DNA from: Tubiluchus corallicola
Taxonomy: Eukaryota > Priapulida > Priapulimorpha > Priapulimorphida > Tubiluchidae
Reading direction: 5' to 3'
Length of the DNA stretch: 64,000 bases
Assembly: GCA_030141605.1 (NCBI GenBank)
Contig: JAQGDQ010000295.1
Coordinates: forward strand, 124,001-188,000
Both the position numbers and the translations under genes were made by a program. The notes under the pieces are model-generated. The model did not search any database. It saw nothing but the letters and a program-made list of their open reading frames with translations, and was not told where the DNA came from. Shown in pieces: positions 27,101-33,099 of the stretch. How positions within the stretch are numbered: position 1 is the stretch's first letter; every line of letters begins with the position of its first letter.

Positions 27101-30100
27101 TTCTGTTGCACCAAAATATTGGAACTCCTTGCGTCAAAATGTCAGAAGTGTTTCTACTGTGCAACTGTTTAAAAACACTTGAAGATACATCTCTTTTAAA
27201 ATTATTATGACCCATTCCTATTTTTTACCATAATTTCTGTTTTGGCATAAATTACCATAATTTGTGCAAAATTTTTAATAATTTTATTAGTGCTGCATTT
27301 CTCAATTCTGCAGTTGTAACCATAATATTTTACTGTACAGTGCCACAGTGCCATTAAAAACGTTTTGCTTGAACGAACACTTTAAAATATTTATTATTAT
27401 TATTATTATTATATTTATTATTATTATTTGTTTAGAAGGTATTTATGTGTATTTGTTTATTCTTGCAAAATTCTGTTGGTACCTTTGTTTTCTTGATATT
27501 TGATGATTGCTGCTGCAATGTAAAACATTGTAAAATGTAAAACAAGATGTAAAACAAGCTGCACTGTTAATGGCATGTTTTACTGAATCTCACATCAGGC
27601 ATTTTTCATGCACTGCGGCACACTGCACCCTGGAAAATGCTTAATGGCAGGGTCTTCAAGAGCTGTTTTAACACTCGAAGAGATGTTTGTGACATGACCA
27701 GAGCCCGATTTCTTATCTCTCTAAGATGTGCCACTGAACCAACAAAGGTGCCTCAGCCACGTTCATATGTATATGAGCCAAGGTTTACAAATGATGCCAC
27801 CTGGAGTGAGTATTGAGACCAGTTGCTCAAAGACCAAAACTCAGCTACAGGTCTTCCCATAAACTGTACAATATCCGACTTTTGTTTGTGCTGGTGGGGA
27901 AATGCCTGATAAAAAAATTCATTCAAATTTTGTACATTTTACAACATTTTAAGTGTTGTGTAAATTCTAGCGCTGGTTCCTGTGAATATTATAAGCTTTC
28001 ATAAATCTTTTAGTTTTGGCAGTGGCGAAACGAGTAGCTATAATTCTGAGTGTAATGATGATGAAGAAATTGCTCTGGCGATACAAGCTGCGGAGATATC
28101 CATGCGCAATGAGATTCGTGCAAAGTACAGAAGCAGCGATGAGTTGATTCACAGGCTGTTTGTATGTATATCAGGTAATATTTATTTGTTTTGTGTATTT
28201 TCGTGCACTTTTACTTTTGCCCCAGACCTCTTATCTGTGGAATTTTTTATTGCTGTTGACTACAAGTTCACTTGCTTCAAGAAGTATGCTGACAAATATC
28301 ACTCCCAAGTTGGCCATAAAAGCATTTTCCCTTTGTGTTTCTGTGTTTATATTTACCTTTTTTACTTTAGATCGTTATTAGGAGTGGCCATTGCCTTTAC
28401 CTTGAATACTTGATTTTCTACATATAATGCAAATTGTAACTTGAAAGAATTTGTTTCATTTAGGTGAACTAATAATCATAATGTGTAAAGTGAAATGTAA
28501 TAGAAAAATAAATCCTTTGTTGATGTCTGCCTTGATGGCAATTTATAAACTTTTGAAGGTCACTACTAAATTGTATGGTTTCTTTTAGGTGTTGCAGACC
28601 AATTGCAAACTAATTACGCAAGTGACTTGAGGAACATTCTTAAGTGCGTGTTTGAACTACATTCTAGTCCAGCAGAGGAACACGGCAGTCCAGAAAAGGC
28701 TCCATCTGTTGCCGAGGAGGCCGTAGAGGACTCGGGAGTCCCCACCCATACAGGAGAAACAGGTACAGGATCTCTTTTTTCTGGTGGGTTTATATAATTT
28801 CAACTTAGCTTATTATTATTTATTATTTATTTGAACATAAAAAGGTACATTAATACACCACAGTCACACAGTATATAGTCATATACACAAATATAATTAG
28901 TTACATATTTACAATATATTACACACAAAATTGTACAACAGAAAAAGCAAAACAATAAGGAGAAGAAATGACAGTTACTAACTTCAAAAATCATACTTAA
29001 AATGTCCTGAAATTATTTGTATGTTAGTAATCCTCCATAATAAACCTTAAAATTTCATTGAATTAATCAAGTTACAAAAAGAGAAATCTCTGGCTTCTAT
29101 TGTATTTATAATATGCGCCCAGAGATACTTTAGAAATTTGATCCTCAATTAGTTTACATTCCTCTTTAAATATGTGTGATTATATGTAAAAATACTAAAC
29201 TTATCAACCTATGATGTATGAACTACTCTGGTTAGCATTTGCTGTCAAGTTGCTAATTTAAACAAGACATTTTGAGACATTTTGACTGCAGGTTATTTTC
29301 AATATTCCTGTATGCCACATCTGAGAGAAACTTTGAACTTTTGATGAAGCTGAAGATCCCCATTATCTAGGTGCTTCAAAGACTGTTAGCTAGCAAAGGG
29401 AGGATTACCCAATTTCCCACACTATTGAAATAGCTTAACCCTGACCCTCATCCTAATCCTAACATTAACCCTAGCCCAACCCTAATTGTAACCCCAATGG
29501 TAATCATTCTTAACATTAGCCCAAACCCTAACCCTAAACCTTATCCTAGCTCCAACCCCAACGCTAACACTGATCCTATTGTAATTGTAATTGCAATATT
29601 TATTTTCACTTCAAACAAAATATTTTTACAAAATTTATCCCAAAAACATTCAATTTCTACACAGTACACATAATAGATAATATTTCGTTTGCCTGCGAGA
29701 ATTAAAGAGGACCTTGTGCATTCTGACAGAGGAGTGGAAAGGGTTAGGCAAACAAAACACCTGAAGTATTAGTGGTTAGAGGGAAGTTGAAGGGGAGAAT
29801 GGGTTGGGTGGGTTAGTAGAATCTTAGCTCCAACCCCAACCCTGACCCTAATCCGCTTCACTAACATATTTTTTGTATGTGGGGAATTGTAAACTTTACC
29901 TTAACAAAATGTATGCAAAAGCAGAATGTCAGATTTCTTTACATTTAGTGCGCGGGCTTATGGCTAAAATTACATGACTTATGAATATTCTTGCAACATT
30001 TTGCTAGTGGAGGAACCCCACTATACGACCGTACATTCATAGCTAGAAATTTGGTGTTGTACAATGGGGTTTCAACAGACTTGAATATATAATTTGCAGC

Positions 30101-32009
30101 TTTATCGACTGAAATTACAACGCCAAATTCGCAGCCGGCATCGACCAATGAGCCCACGCGACCGCAACGTCCGACAAATCTGGCATTGGAAGGTAATTAA
30201 AAGTTAAATGATAAATTTGTTTTGAGATTTTGCTAACGTGAGGTATTTTTTATTATAATTTTTGAACTGAAACAATTAACTATTGTTTTAGATCGCATTT
30301 GTTGTTGAAATTCAGTCTTGATTTGTAAAAAAGAATAGAACGTACGATTTAAGTTCGTTAAACTAAGGCCCGTGTATAATATCAGTTCACGTCTACAATG
30401 ATACGAAGACCGTGTGGCTGTTAATTTTTTCGTAAGTTTTCGACCGTTTTCTCAAGTAATTTTGCGTAAGGTACGTGTACATTTTTGCTAACAGAGCCAC
30501 CGGCATGGGCTCCGGATGACAGCGCCACCTCTTGCAGTTCTTGTAAAGCCGTTTTCACTGTCGTCCGTCGACGTCATCATTGCCGAAACTGTGGAAAGGT
30601 AAGAGGTGTCCAAATTTGCTTAGCCTATACCTGTAATTAGATTTTGTAAGTACACGTAGATGCAGGATACAGACGTATTTACTAGATATGAATATATAGT
30701 TGGCATATAATTAGAGATTGAATCTACAATGGTAGTTATAGATGTGAGTTTGTTATAAATAATACTACTCAGTACTGTGCAATAAGCATAGATATATGTT
30801 TAGAGTTATAAATAATTAGATATAGATACAGAAATTGACGTAGATATAGATACTGATGCTGACATAAATGTAGATGTAGATGTAGATGTAGATGTAGATA
30901 TAGATATGGATATAGATATGGATGTAGATGTAAATGTAGATGTAGATCTAGATTTGTATATAAATATAGATATACATGTACTTCATGAAGTATGTTTGTC
31001 AGCATCGATGTAGATTGCCTTTTAGGGCACGGAGTACGCCACTAGCCGAAATAGGACACTTCTGCTAAAGCGCATGTGCTAAATTTGCTGAAAAGCAGTG
31101 TCGTACATGGGCAGTCGAAGTAGGGTACTGGCGATTTCTGTCGAGAATCGAGAATTATGACGTAATAAAATATAAAACTAAATTTGTTTTAGAAAGAAAA
31201 CTTTATAATAATGATGGATAGTCATTTTTTACAATAATATCATCATTATTAACTCCATTAATATCATCATAACATTAAACTAAGTATCTGAGCAATGCTT
31301 TTAAAGAGAGAAACTATGTAGGGCACATAGCTCGCTAACCTGTTTCACTTCAAAAAAATTAATATTGGCTGTTCTATTAGCTCAGAATAAGATTCTTTTA
31401 TTTTATCAGATGTATAATAAATTTTTCAACATGTATTGACGTTTTCAATTATTATGATACAAGGACAACGGACGCTGCCAGTACAGTTAACAACTCAATT
31501 CGTGACCTGTCCTACTTGAGCAGCCCATATACGATGCATCCTACTTGGGCTAGCCCATGTACGCCAATTGTCCTACTCCACTCCCAACATGCCTGTTAGT
31601 TACAGCCTGTTTGTCTTGTAAGTAAAAATTTGCTTTGATACTTGTTAAATGATAGATGTTGCAATTCTGTCATTTAAATAATAACTTTAATTACATATGC
31701 AGTTTAGCTAAACATGTTCAGCTCGTAACCAATCTATAATGTTAAATAAATTTTTTGTAACTTTTTTCATAATTTGTATTAAGTTTTGCCTACTTTGTGC
31801 ATTGGTACATAATCATCTACATAAACAGCATGCATTGCATTAGTTGATATCAAAGTCTATCACATATTTGTTTGTTTACCTATTTTTAGATATTTTGTGC
31901 ACGGTGTAGCTGTAACTCTGTGCCGTTGCCACGCTATGGACATCTGAAACCAGTCAGAGTTTGCAACCGATGTTACATGTATCACGTGACGCCGTTCACG
32001 GTCGACTAA
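128..32009 (+). CDS. LST2 (ZFYVE28): Lateral signaling target protein 2 homolog (FYVE protein), whole gene, 14 coding exons
   Basis: Coding exons: 128-163, 14593-14739, 16791-16922, 19022-19171, 20619-20671, 21815-21904, 22960-23049, 24014-24115, 24367-26370, 28014-28174, 28589-28762, 30100-30192, 30495-30598, 31890-32009. They total 3456 nt (1151 residues plus stop), and every junction is GT/AG with matching phase. Residues about 1-267 form the conserved N-terminal LST2 region ([29 protein letters not shown]). Residues 267-935 are low-complexity and acidic/Ser-rich. A conserved block follows ([20 protein letters not shown]), then a C-terminal FYVE finger at about 1078-1151 with WAPD, RRRHHCR and RVC motifs and eight zinc-binding cysteines. 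In worm and human, LST2 sits on early endosomes through PI3P and promotes EGFR degradation; human LST2 loses endosomal binding when mono-ubiquitinated at Lys87. The equivalent lysine is kept here (Lys86 in FRVKFPDD). Identity is from recognised family similarity; exon edges are inferred from the sequence without transcripts. Confidence 0.95.
164..4500. other. LST2 intron 1, 5' part: no gene or clear element seen
   Basis: A+T-rich intronic DNA at the start of a 14,429-bp intron. Scattered open frames of 60-90 codons (for example 3540-3800) look like chance: they have no domain, no recognised similarity and ordinary intronic base composition. A short AT run is at 4085-4100. Confidence 0.5.
4589..4951 (+). 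other. Unassigned 120-codon open frame inside LST2 intron 1
   Basis: A sense-strand frame of 120 codons starting [11 protein letters not shown] recognise no domain; the composition is mixed, with several cysteines and a Ser-rich end. An acceptor-like TTATTTCAG ends about 14 bp before the ATG. It could be an alternative first exon, a decayed element or chance. No donor that would join it cleanly to LST2 exon 2 stands out. Confidence 0.15.
5384..5498. repeat. Interspersed repeat family R3, copy 1
   Basis: It shares a core with 51961-52074: GTGAARTGATCGCAACTTT followed by a TTTTACTAATT…ACACGAYG stretch and a matching A+T-rich end. Same orientation. No terminal repeats were identified, so the class is unknown. 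Confidence 0.6.
6728..6770. repeat. TTTG-rich simple repeat
   Basis: Runs of GTTTGTTTGTTTG and CTTGTTTGTTTC in intron 1 of LST2. Simple sequence only. Confidence 0.6.
7045..7056. promoter_or_regulatory. Palindromic E-box matching the CLEAR consensus
   Basis: GGTCACGTGACC is a perfect 12-bp palindrome containing GTCACGTGAC, the published CLEAR/TFEB-type site. It lies in intron 1 of LST2, an endosomal trafficking gene. Function is inferred from the motif alone. Confidence 0.25.
7655..7700. repeat. ATA/TAA microsatellite
   Basis: Imperfect ATAATAATA and TAATATAAT runs in LST2 intron 1, about 190 bp before the hAT-like element. Confidence 0.7.
7894..8571. mobile_element. hAT-like non-autonomous element with 8-bp target duplication
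   Basis: The left end CAGGGTCGGCTCT and the inverted right end AGAGCCCCTCCCTG form short terminal inverted repeats of the hAT type. Flanks are CAAGAGAC (7886-7893) and CAAGAGAT (8572-8579), an 8-bp duplication with one change. The 678-bp body has no transposase frame; the left end also carries the GTGCCCTAGGCAGAAG stretch seen in this element class. Confidence 0.75.
9243..9440. repeat. Cluster of TGACC/GGTCA motifs
   Basis: About ten short TGACC or CTGACCAG words occur within 200 bp of intron 1, some as inverted pairs such as CAGTGATCACTG. It may be a decayed short tandem repeat. I saw no element ends. Confidence 0.3.
9730..9945 (+). mobile_element. LINE 3' end remnant, copy a
   Basis: The segment ends with a TGTAATGTG…GATCTAATAAACTA stretch followed by an AT tail. 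The same tail ends the reverse-transcriptase remnant at 53243-53280, so I read this as the 3' untranslated end of the same LINE family. No coding part is left here. Confidence 0.45.
10346..10630. mobile_element. MITE-like element with perfect 39-bp inverted repeats
   Basis: Positions 10346-10384 and 10592-10630 are exact reverse complements over 39 bp (beginning GGTTTATTTTTCTAAAACAC). Similarity continues outward more weakly on both sides. Between them GAATTCTTA…AATAAAAA occurs twice in tandem. No coding sequence is present. Confidence 0.7.
11513..11548 (-). mobile_element. Retroelement-end motif (GAAACG / CTGATGAAACC type)
   Basis: Read on the minus strand it gives CCCTGATGAAACCCTTAGCA then GGGTGAAACGT. 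This is the small stem common near the ends of Penelope-like and some LINE elements. It directly abuts the large hairpin at 11580. Confidence 0.4.
11580..11900. mobile_element. Large imperfect palindrome (hairpin MITE)
   Basis: The left arm (about 11580-11715) and the right arm (about 11743-11900) are inverted copies around a short loop. Matching pieces are AAAACACAGTTATAC, CATTGAGTA, TTTTCGCAAAAAGTTGAA and CTTTACACTGTGA. The arms differ by small indels, so this is a long fold-back with no coding sequence. Confidence 0.75.
11901..13560. other. LST2 intron 1, middle part: nothing recognised
   Basis: No exon-like conserved peptide, no clear repeat ends and no RNA gene seen on either strand. 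Confidence 0.45.
13600..13822 (+). mobile_element. RTE-type LINE/SINE 3' tail
   Basis: The order AAATTTCGTGGAAATTTGTC, CAGCAGTTTTTGCATTATCC, ACAGACAAACAAACAAACAA, then TTTGGTGGAGGTAAC is the familiar tail of RTE-related LINEs and SINEs in invertebrates and fish. Only the 3' end is recognisable. Class assignment is from memory of this tail pattern. Confidence 0.55.
14043..14201. mobile_element. Fold-back repeat built from AAAAAGTCAC words
   Basis: The left side has GGTAATAAAGTCA, GAAAAGTCATGG and AAAAAAGTCACA. The right side has the reverse words TGTGACTTTTTTC and TGTGACTTTTTTACC. The ends GGTAATAAAGTCA and TGACTTTTTTACC are near inverted copies. Likely a decayed small fold-back element. Confidence 0.45.
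14593..14739 (+). CDS. LST2 (ZFYVE28): LST2 coding exon 2
   Basis: 49 codons, phase 0 at both ends. It contains [20 protein letters not shown] and RKDPERC, nearly identical to the vertebrate LST2 N-terminus. The acceptor is TTTGTAG and the donor AAG|GTAATT. Confidence 0.97.
15034..15300. mobile_element. hAT-like end with 81-bp tandem triplication
   Basis: CAGCGGTTCTCAACCTCTTT (from about 15031) is a typical hAT terminal sequence. Directly inside it an 81-bp unit, starting TTACCCCCAGAGTTATCGG, is repeated three times at about 15058, 15139 and 15220 with few changes. I found no matching right end, so the element is partial. An antisense 90-codon frame at 15760-16032 is not recognised. Confidence 0.6.
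16565..16640 (-). mobile_element. A+T repeat plus possible LINE 3' tail
   Basis: TATAATATAATATTATAT is followed by TTTATTTAGGCACAAAAGTA. The second part resembles 28830-28850 (TTTATTTGAACATAAAAAGG), as expected for two 3' tails of one LINE family in minus orientation. Weak evidence. Confidence 0.3.
16791..16922 (+). CDS. LST2 (ZFYVE28): LST2 coding exon 3
   Basis: 44 codons, phase 0 at both ends. It ends in [11 protein letters not shown], the conserved LST2 motif. FRVKFPDD carries Lys86, which aligns with the ubiquitinated Lys87 of human LST2 (established for human, inferred here). Confidence 0.97.
17081..17672 (+). repeat. Interspersed repeat family R1, copy 1 (about 590 bp)
   Basis: Collinear with 39015-39605 and, over its first half, with 50110-50400. 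Shared words include AAACATACT, TTTTTCAAGAATGACTTA, GCTAGTTAGA, AACTTGAAATTTGAATTTT and GTACAGTAGCACT. All three copies have the same orientation. No terminal inverted repeats or coding frame were found, so the class is unknown. Confidence 0.8.
17898..18310. repeat. Tandem repeat, about 130-bp unit, three copies
   Basis: Units start near 17900, 18030 and 18160. Each carries AACCAAAACTAATG or a variant, GGAAATTTGCAATGT, CTGCTAGTCTT, and AGTTTAGCTTTCTCTAA. Copies are roughly 80% alike. They lie in intron 3 of LST2. Confidence 0.8.
18701..18803 (+). repeat. 52-bp tandem duplication with B-box-like motif
   Basis: Two copies (18701-18752, 18753-18803) of TGGCTGYCTWGGTTCMATTC followed by TYGCTCT…GGCGGTTT. 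GGTTCAATTC resembles a tRNA B box, so this may be part of a tRNA-derived SINE, but no A box is clear. Confidence 0.5.
18923..18953. repeat. Perfect palindrome 70 bp before LST2 exon 4
   Basis: Arms TTTCCGTACAAAATT and AATTTTGTACGGAAA surround a single G. It could form a 15-bp hairpin in the pre-mRNA upstream of the exon 4 acceptor. Confidence 0.7.
19022..19171 (+). CDS. LST2 (ZFYVE28): LST2 coding exon 4
   Basis: 50 codons, phase 0. It contains [27 protein letters not shown] and LRDQALRN, matching the conserved LST2 helical region. Confidence 0.97.
19429..19818. mobile_element. TTCGAA-rich MITE, probably hAT-type
   Basis: The left end TAGGGGTGAGCAT and the inverted right end ATGCTCTCCCCTA match 12 of 13. 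The 390-bp body is built from many TTCGAA/TTTGAA words (for example ATTCGAATTCGATTCGAA). Flanks ACTTCCAC and ACTGCCGT share 5 of 8 bases, a possible decayed duplication. It lies in LST2 intron 4. Confidence 0.65.
20619..20671 (+). CDS. LST2 (ZFYVE28): LST2 coding exon 5
   Basis: 53 nt, ending in phase 2 (AG). It encodes [18 protein letters not shown], where vertebrates have MREALRHFDVLFAEFELS. Confidence 0.96.
20960..21029. repeat. TTG/CTG trinucleotide microsatellite
   Basis: TGTTGTTGTTGCTGCTGCTG followed by GTTGATGTTGTTTCTGTTGC, imperfect, intronic. Confidence 0.8.
21815..21904 (+). CDS. LST2 (ZFYVE28): LST2 coding exon 6
   Basis: 90 nt, entering and leaving in phase 2. It encodes [20 protein letters not shown] and IVLFSETVL, matching the conserved core. 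Confidence 0.97.
21905..22959. other. LST2 intron 6: nothing recognised
   Basis: 1055 bp of A+T-rich intron; no repeat ends, RNA gene or conserved peptide seen. Confidence 0.6.
22960..23049 (+). CDS. LST2 (ZFYVE28): LST2 coding exon 7
   Basis: 90 nt. It encodes [20 protein letters not shown] and [10 protein letters not shown]; vertebrate LST2 has IDDYEPALMFSIPRLAIVC at this place. The Cys codon is split over the intron. Confidence 0.97.
23401..23888. mobile_element. piggyBac-like MITE with TTAA target sites
   Basis: The ends CCCTTTCATTAC and GTAGTGAAAGGG are inverted copies with one mismatch. Both are flanked by TTAA (23397-23400, 23889-23892), the piggyBac target. The 488-bp body has no transposase and contains a long CA/CG dinucleotide run. 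It lies in LST2 intron 7. Confidence 0.75.
23585..23640. repeat. CA dinucleotide microsatellite with CG block
   Basis: ACACACACACACACACACAC then CGCGCGCGCA and more CA, inside the piggyBac-like MITE. Confidence 0.9.
24014..24115 (+). CDS. LST2 (ZFYVE28): LST2 coding exon 8
   Basis: 102 nt. It encodes [20 protein letters not shown] and [13 protein letters not shown], matching the vertebrate GLVVYADGPLN…DMSELFRPF region. Phase 2 exit (AG). Confidence 0.97.
24367..26370 (+). CDS. LST2 (ZFYVE28): LST2 coding exon 9 (2004 nt, disordered middle region)
   Basis: The exon opens with [20 protein letters not shown], equivalent to vertebrate DLLQTLTEEELHTLERNLC. It then encodes about 640 residues rich in Ser, Thr, Asp and Glu, with a poly-Ser run near residue 690. 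The paired acidic motif DPEEV and repeated DSG/DSE stretches suggest many phosphosites. The frame would stop at a TAG two bases past the donor (CAG|GTAGAT), so keeping intron 9 would give a protein without FYVE. GC content is clearly higher than in the surrounding introns. Confidence 0.95.
26508..26770. repeat. Interspersed repeat family R2, copy 1
   Basis: Collinear with 61352-61610 and partly with 46055-46195. Shared words are TATATTTTAGCCACATTTAC, TTCTTTAAATAAACTAGAA, CATATTTCAACACAATT and CTGCAG…TATACTA…CTGTAGGATAA. No coding frame or clear ends; class unknown. Confidence 0.75.
26925..27210 (+). mobile_element. Decayed LINE reverse-transcriptase C-terminus
   Basis: Two frames together read [20 protein letters not shown] and, after a frameshift, [18 protein letters not shown]…VQLFKNT. 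This is the end pattern of CR1/L2-type reverse transcriptases (…APxLWNSLPxxIR…FKxxLK). A stop replaces the usual LK, so the copy is dead. It lies in LST2 intron 9, same strand as the gene. Confidence 0.65.
27390..27428. repeat. TTA microsatellite
   Basis: TTATTATTATTATTATTATT and a second short run; it may be the A+T tail of the LINE remnant just upstream. Confidence 0.8.
27575..27816 (+). other. Unassigned open frame with protein-like composition
   Basis: A frame open for about 80 codons, with an internal ATG at 27637 giving 59 residues ([20 protein letters not shown]… ending TNDATWSEY). It is more GC-rich than the surrounding intron, with many Arg/Cys/Pro codons. I do not recognise it. It has no conserved splice partners in LST2 and sits beside a LINE remnant, so a retroposed gene fragment or an old element is most likely. 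Confidence 0.25.
28014..28174 (+). CDS. LST2 (ZFYVE28): LST2 coding exon 10
   Basis: 161 nt. It encodes [20 protein letters not shown] followed by [20 protein letters not shown], almost the vertebrate sequence ([22 protein letters not shown]). Gly is split at the donor. Confidence 0.97.
28175..28588. other. LST2 intron 10: nothing recognised
   Basis: 414 bp, T-rich, no element or RNA seen. Confidence 0.6.
28589..28762 (+). CDS. LST2 (ZFYVE28): LST2 coding exon 11
   Basis: 174 nt. It starts [20 protein letters not shown], which continues the conserved [18 protein letters not shown] block. It then changes to a Glu/Pro-rich linker. Confidence 0.96.
28815..29270 (-). mobile_element. Probable LINE 3' end, minus orientation
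   Basis: It begins with TTATTATTTATTATTTATTT and AACATAAAAAGGTACATTAA, the look of a reversed LINE tail. There is then A+T-rich sequence with no open frame and no reverse-transcriptase peptide, so the call is tentative. Confidence 0.3.
29433..29578. repeat. Degenerate telomere-like CCCTAA repeat
   Basis: It is built of CCCTAA, CCCTGA, CCCAAA and TCCTAA units, with ACCCTAACCCTAAACC at about 29525. The metazoan telomere unit is TTAGGG. A G-rich counterpart follows at 29741-29820 (GGGTTAGG, GGGTTGGGTGGGTTAG) and another C-rich stretch at 29826-29855, giving inverted blocks. Confidence 0.65.
30100..30192 (+). CDS. LST2 (ZFYVE28): LST2 coding exon 12 (linker before FYVE)
   Basis: 93 nt, phase 1 to phase 1. 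It encodes a Thr/Pro/Asn-rich linker ([18 protein letters not shown]). It is assigned by position, phase and splice sites rather than by conserved sequence. Being symmetric, it could be skipped without a frameshift. Confidence 0.85.
30495..30598 (+). CDS. LST2 (ZFYVE28): LST2 coding exon 13 (first half of FYVE finger)
   Basis: 104 nt. It encodes [20 protein letters not shown] and [14 protein letters not shown]: the WxxD motif, the first zinc-binding CxxC, and the basic R(R/K)HHCR motif that binds PI3P, with the next CxxC. Confidence 0.98.
30816..30975. repeat. TAGATG/TAGATA hexanucleotide repeat
   Basis: About 25 imperfect six-base units such as GTAGATGTAGATGTAGATG and TATGGATATAGA, in LST2 intron 13. 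Confidence 0.85.
31024..31590. mobile_element. Possible MITE with inverted ends and internal GTACATGGGC units
   Basis: The left end GGGCACGGAGTACG and the inverted right end (read outward GGGAGTGGAGTAGG) match about 11 of 14. GTACATGGGC…AAGTAGG units occur near both ends in opposite orientation (31106-31130; 31490-31575). No target duplication found. Confidence 0.4.
31890..32009 (+). CDS. LST2 (ZFYVE28): LST2 coding exon 14 (second half of FYVE finger, stop)
   Basis: It encodes [36 protein letters not shown] and the end, with TAA at 32007-32009. CxxC, RYG and RVCxxC complete the FYVE zinc sites. The C-terminus is about the length of the vertebrate one. Confidence 0.98.
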   Translation: MFCARCSCNSVPLPRYGHLKPVRVCNRCYMYHVTPFTVD

Positions 32010-33095
32010 ACGTCATCGTGAACACGTAAAATCAAGAATCAAATGTCATTCACCACCTCGCCTTATTGTGATATGAACGCCTTCGTCTCTTAATTATAAT
32101 CAAAGAATATTAACTTTATTCTTCTATATTTCTACGTGGACAGCTCAACAGTGAAAAACAGTTAACACTAACTTAATTGAAAATATGAGAAGGTAAACAA
32201 TTATATACATTGTATGAAAACAATTAGGTTTGTGTAAAAGACTGTATGAATGTGTTATAGCTTGTACAGTGTGTAAAATTGTATCACTTTGGGCTTTGTG
32301 TGTAGTTTCAGGTTTGTGTTAGTTTTTGTTTTTTCTGTGTAATTTCGTTATTAGAGAAGAATTATCGTAGCTATTTGTAAACCGCATAAAAAAGCATTGC
32401 ATCAGTATGTATTTTTAAGCGCGTCAATGGAAATATGTTCGCTTGTTCTGTAAATATTATAACAAGTTGTTGTTTGTTTGCAGTCGTGACTGCCATACCA
32501 GTTAATCATCCGTTTTCACAAAAGACTTCATATCAGGGAGAATCAAAAGATTAAATCATTGAAAATCTATGTTGTTGAATCAATTAAGTTACTGTTAAGT
32601 TTTTGTTTGGACCTTTGCTTTTAAAATTCTGCAATATGGGTTATCTTTTAAATTGTGCCATCAGTGTTTAGAAATAGGTTGTCGCTTACAGCTTTTGTTG
32701 TATAAATTTAATGTTGCCGGTTATTGGTTGTTTGGAGTCAATGTACTAATAATTATAAGAACATAGTATGCTGTTGTAAAGTCAAATTAAAACATTGTGT
32801 ATTCAAACAATATGGCTGCTGTAATAAGCCATAATATAATTTTATAAAGTTAAAATATGCTTTTATTGCTGTTGTAATCAGTTATCACATTATGTGTAAA
32901 TAGTGTAATATAACGATTATATTTAAATTGTTTTAACGTCTGTTATTGTGAAAGATGTTTACGAGACTTTATTCTTCGATTTAGCTAATTATGGTGCTGA
33001 ATGTTTGTTATTGATCTGTAGCTTGGCTGTGTAAAGGTCCACAGTGCTCAAGAATACCGTTAACACTTTAAAAACAATAAAAAATTTTCTTCTAA
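32010..33095 (+). other. LST2 (ZFYVE28): LST2 3' untranslated region
   Basis: A+T-rich, non-coding. TGTAAATA (Pumilio-type element) is at 32449-32456 and 32895-32902. The end is placed by a poly(A) signal at 33076-33081; the exact cleavage site is not visible. Confidence 0.55.
33076..33081 (+). terminator. AATAAA poly(A) signal, likely LST2
   Basis: AATAAA about 1.07 kb after the LST2 stop, followed by a T-rich stretch. A further AATAAA at 33941-33946 is an alternative but lies beyond a MITE insertion. Confidence 0.5.
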
Positions 33096-33099
33096 ATTG

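Noticed and set aside
30769-31005. Antisense frame rich in His/Leu/Tyr
   Set aside because: It is a translation of the TAGATG simple repeat.
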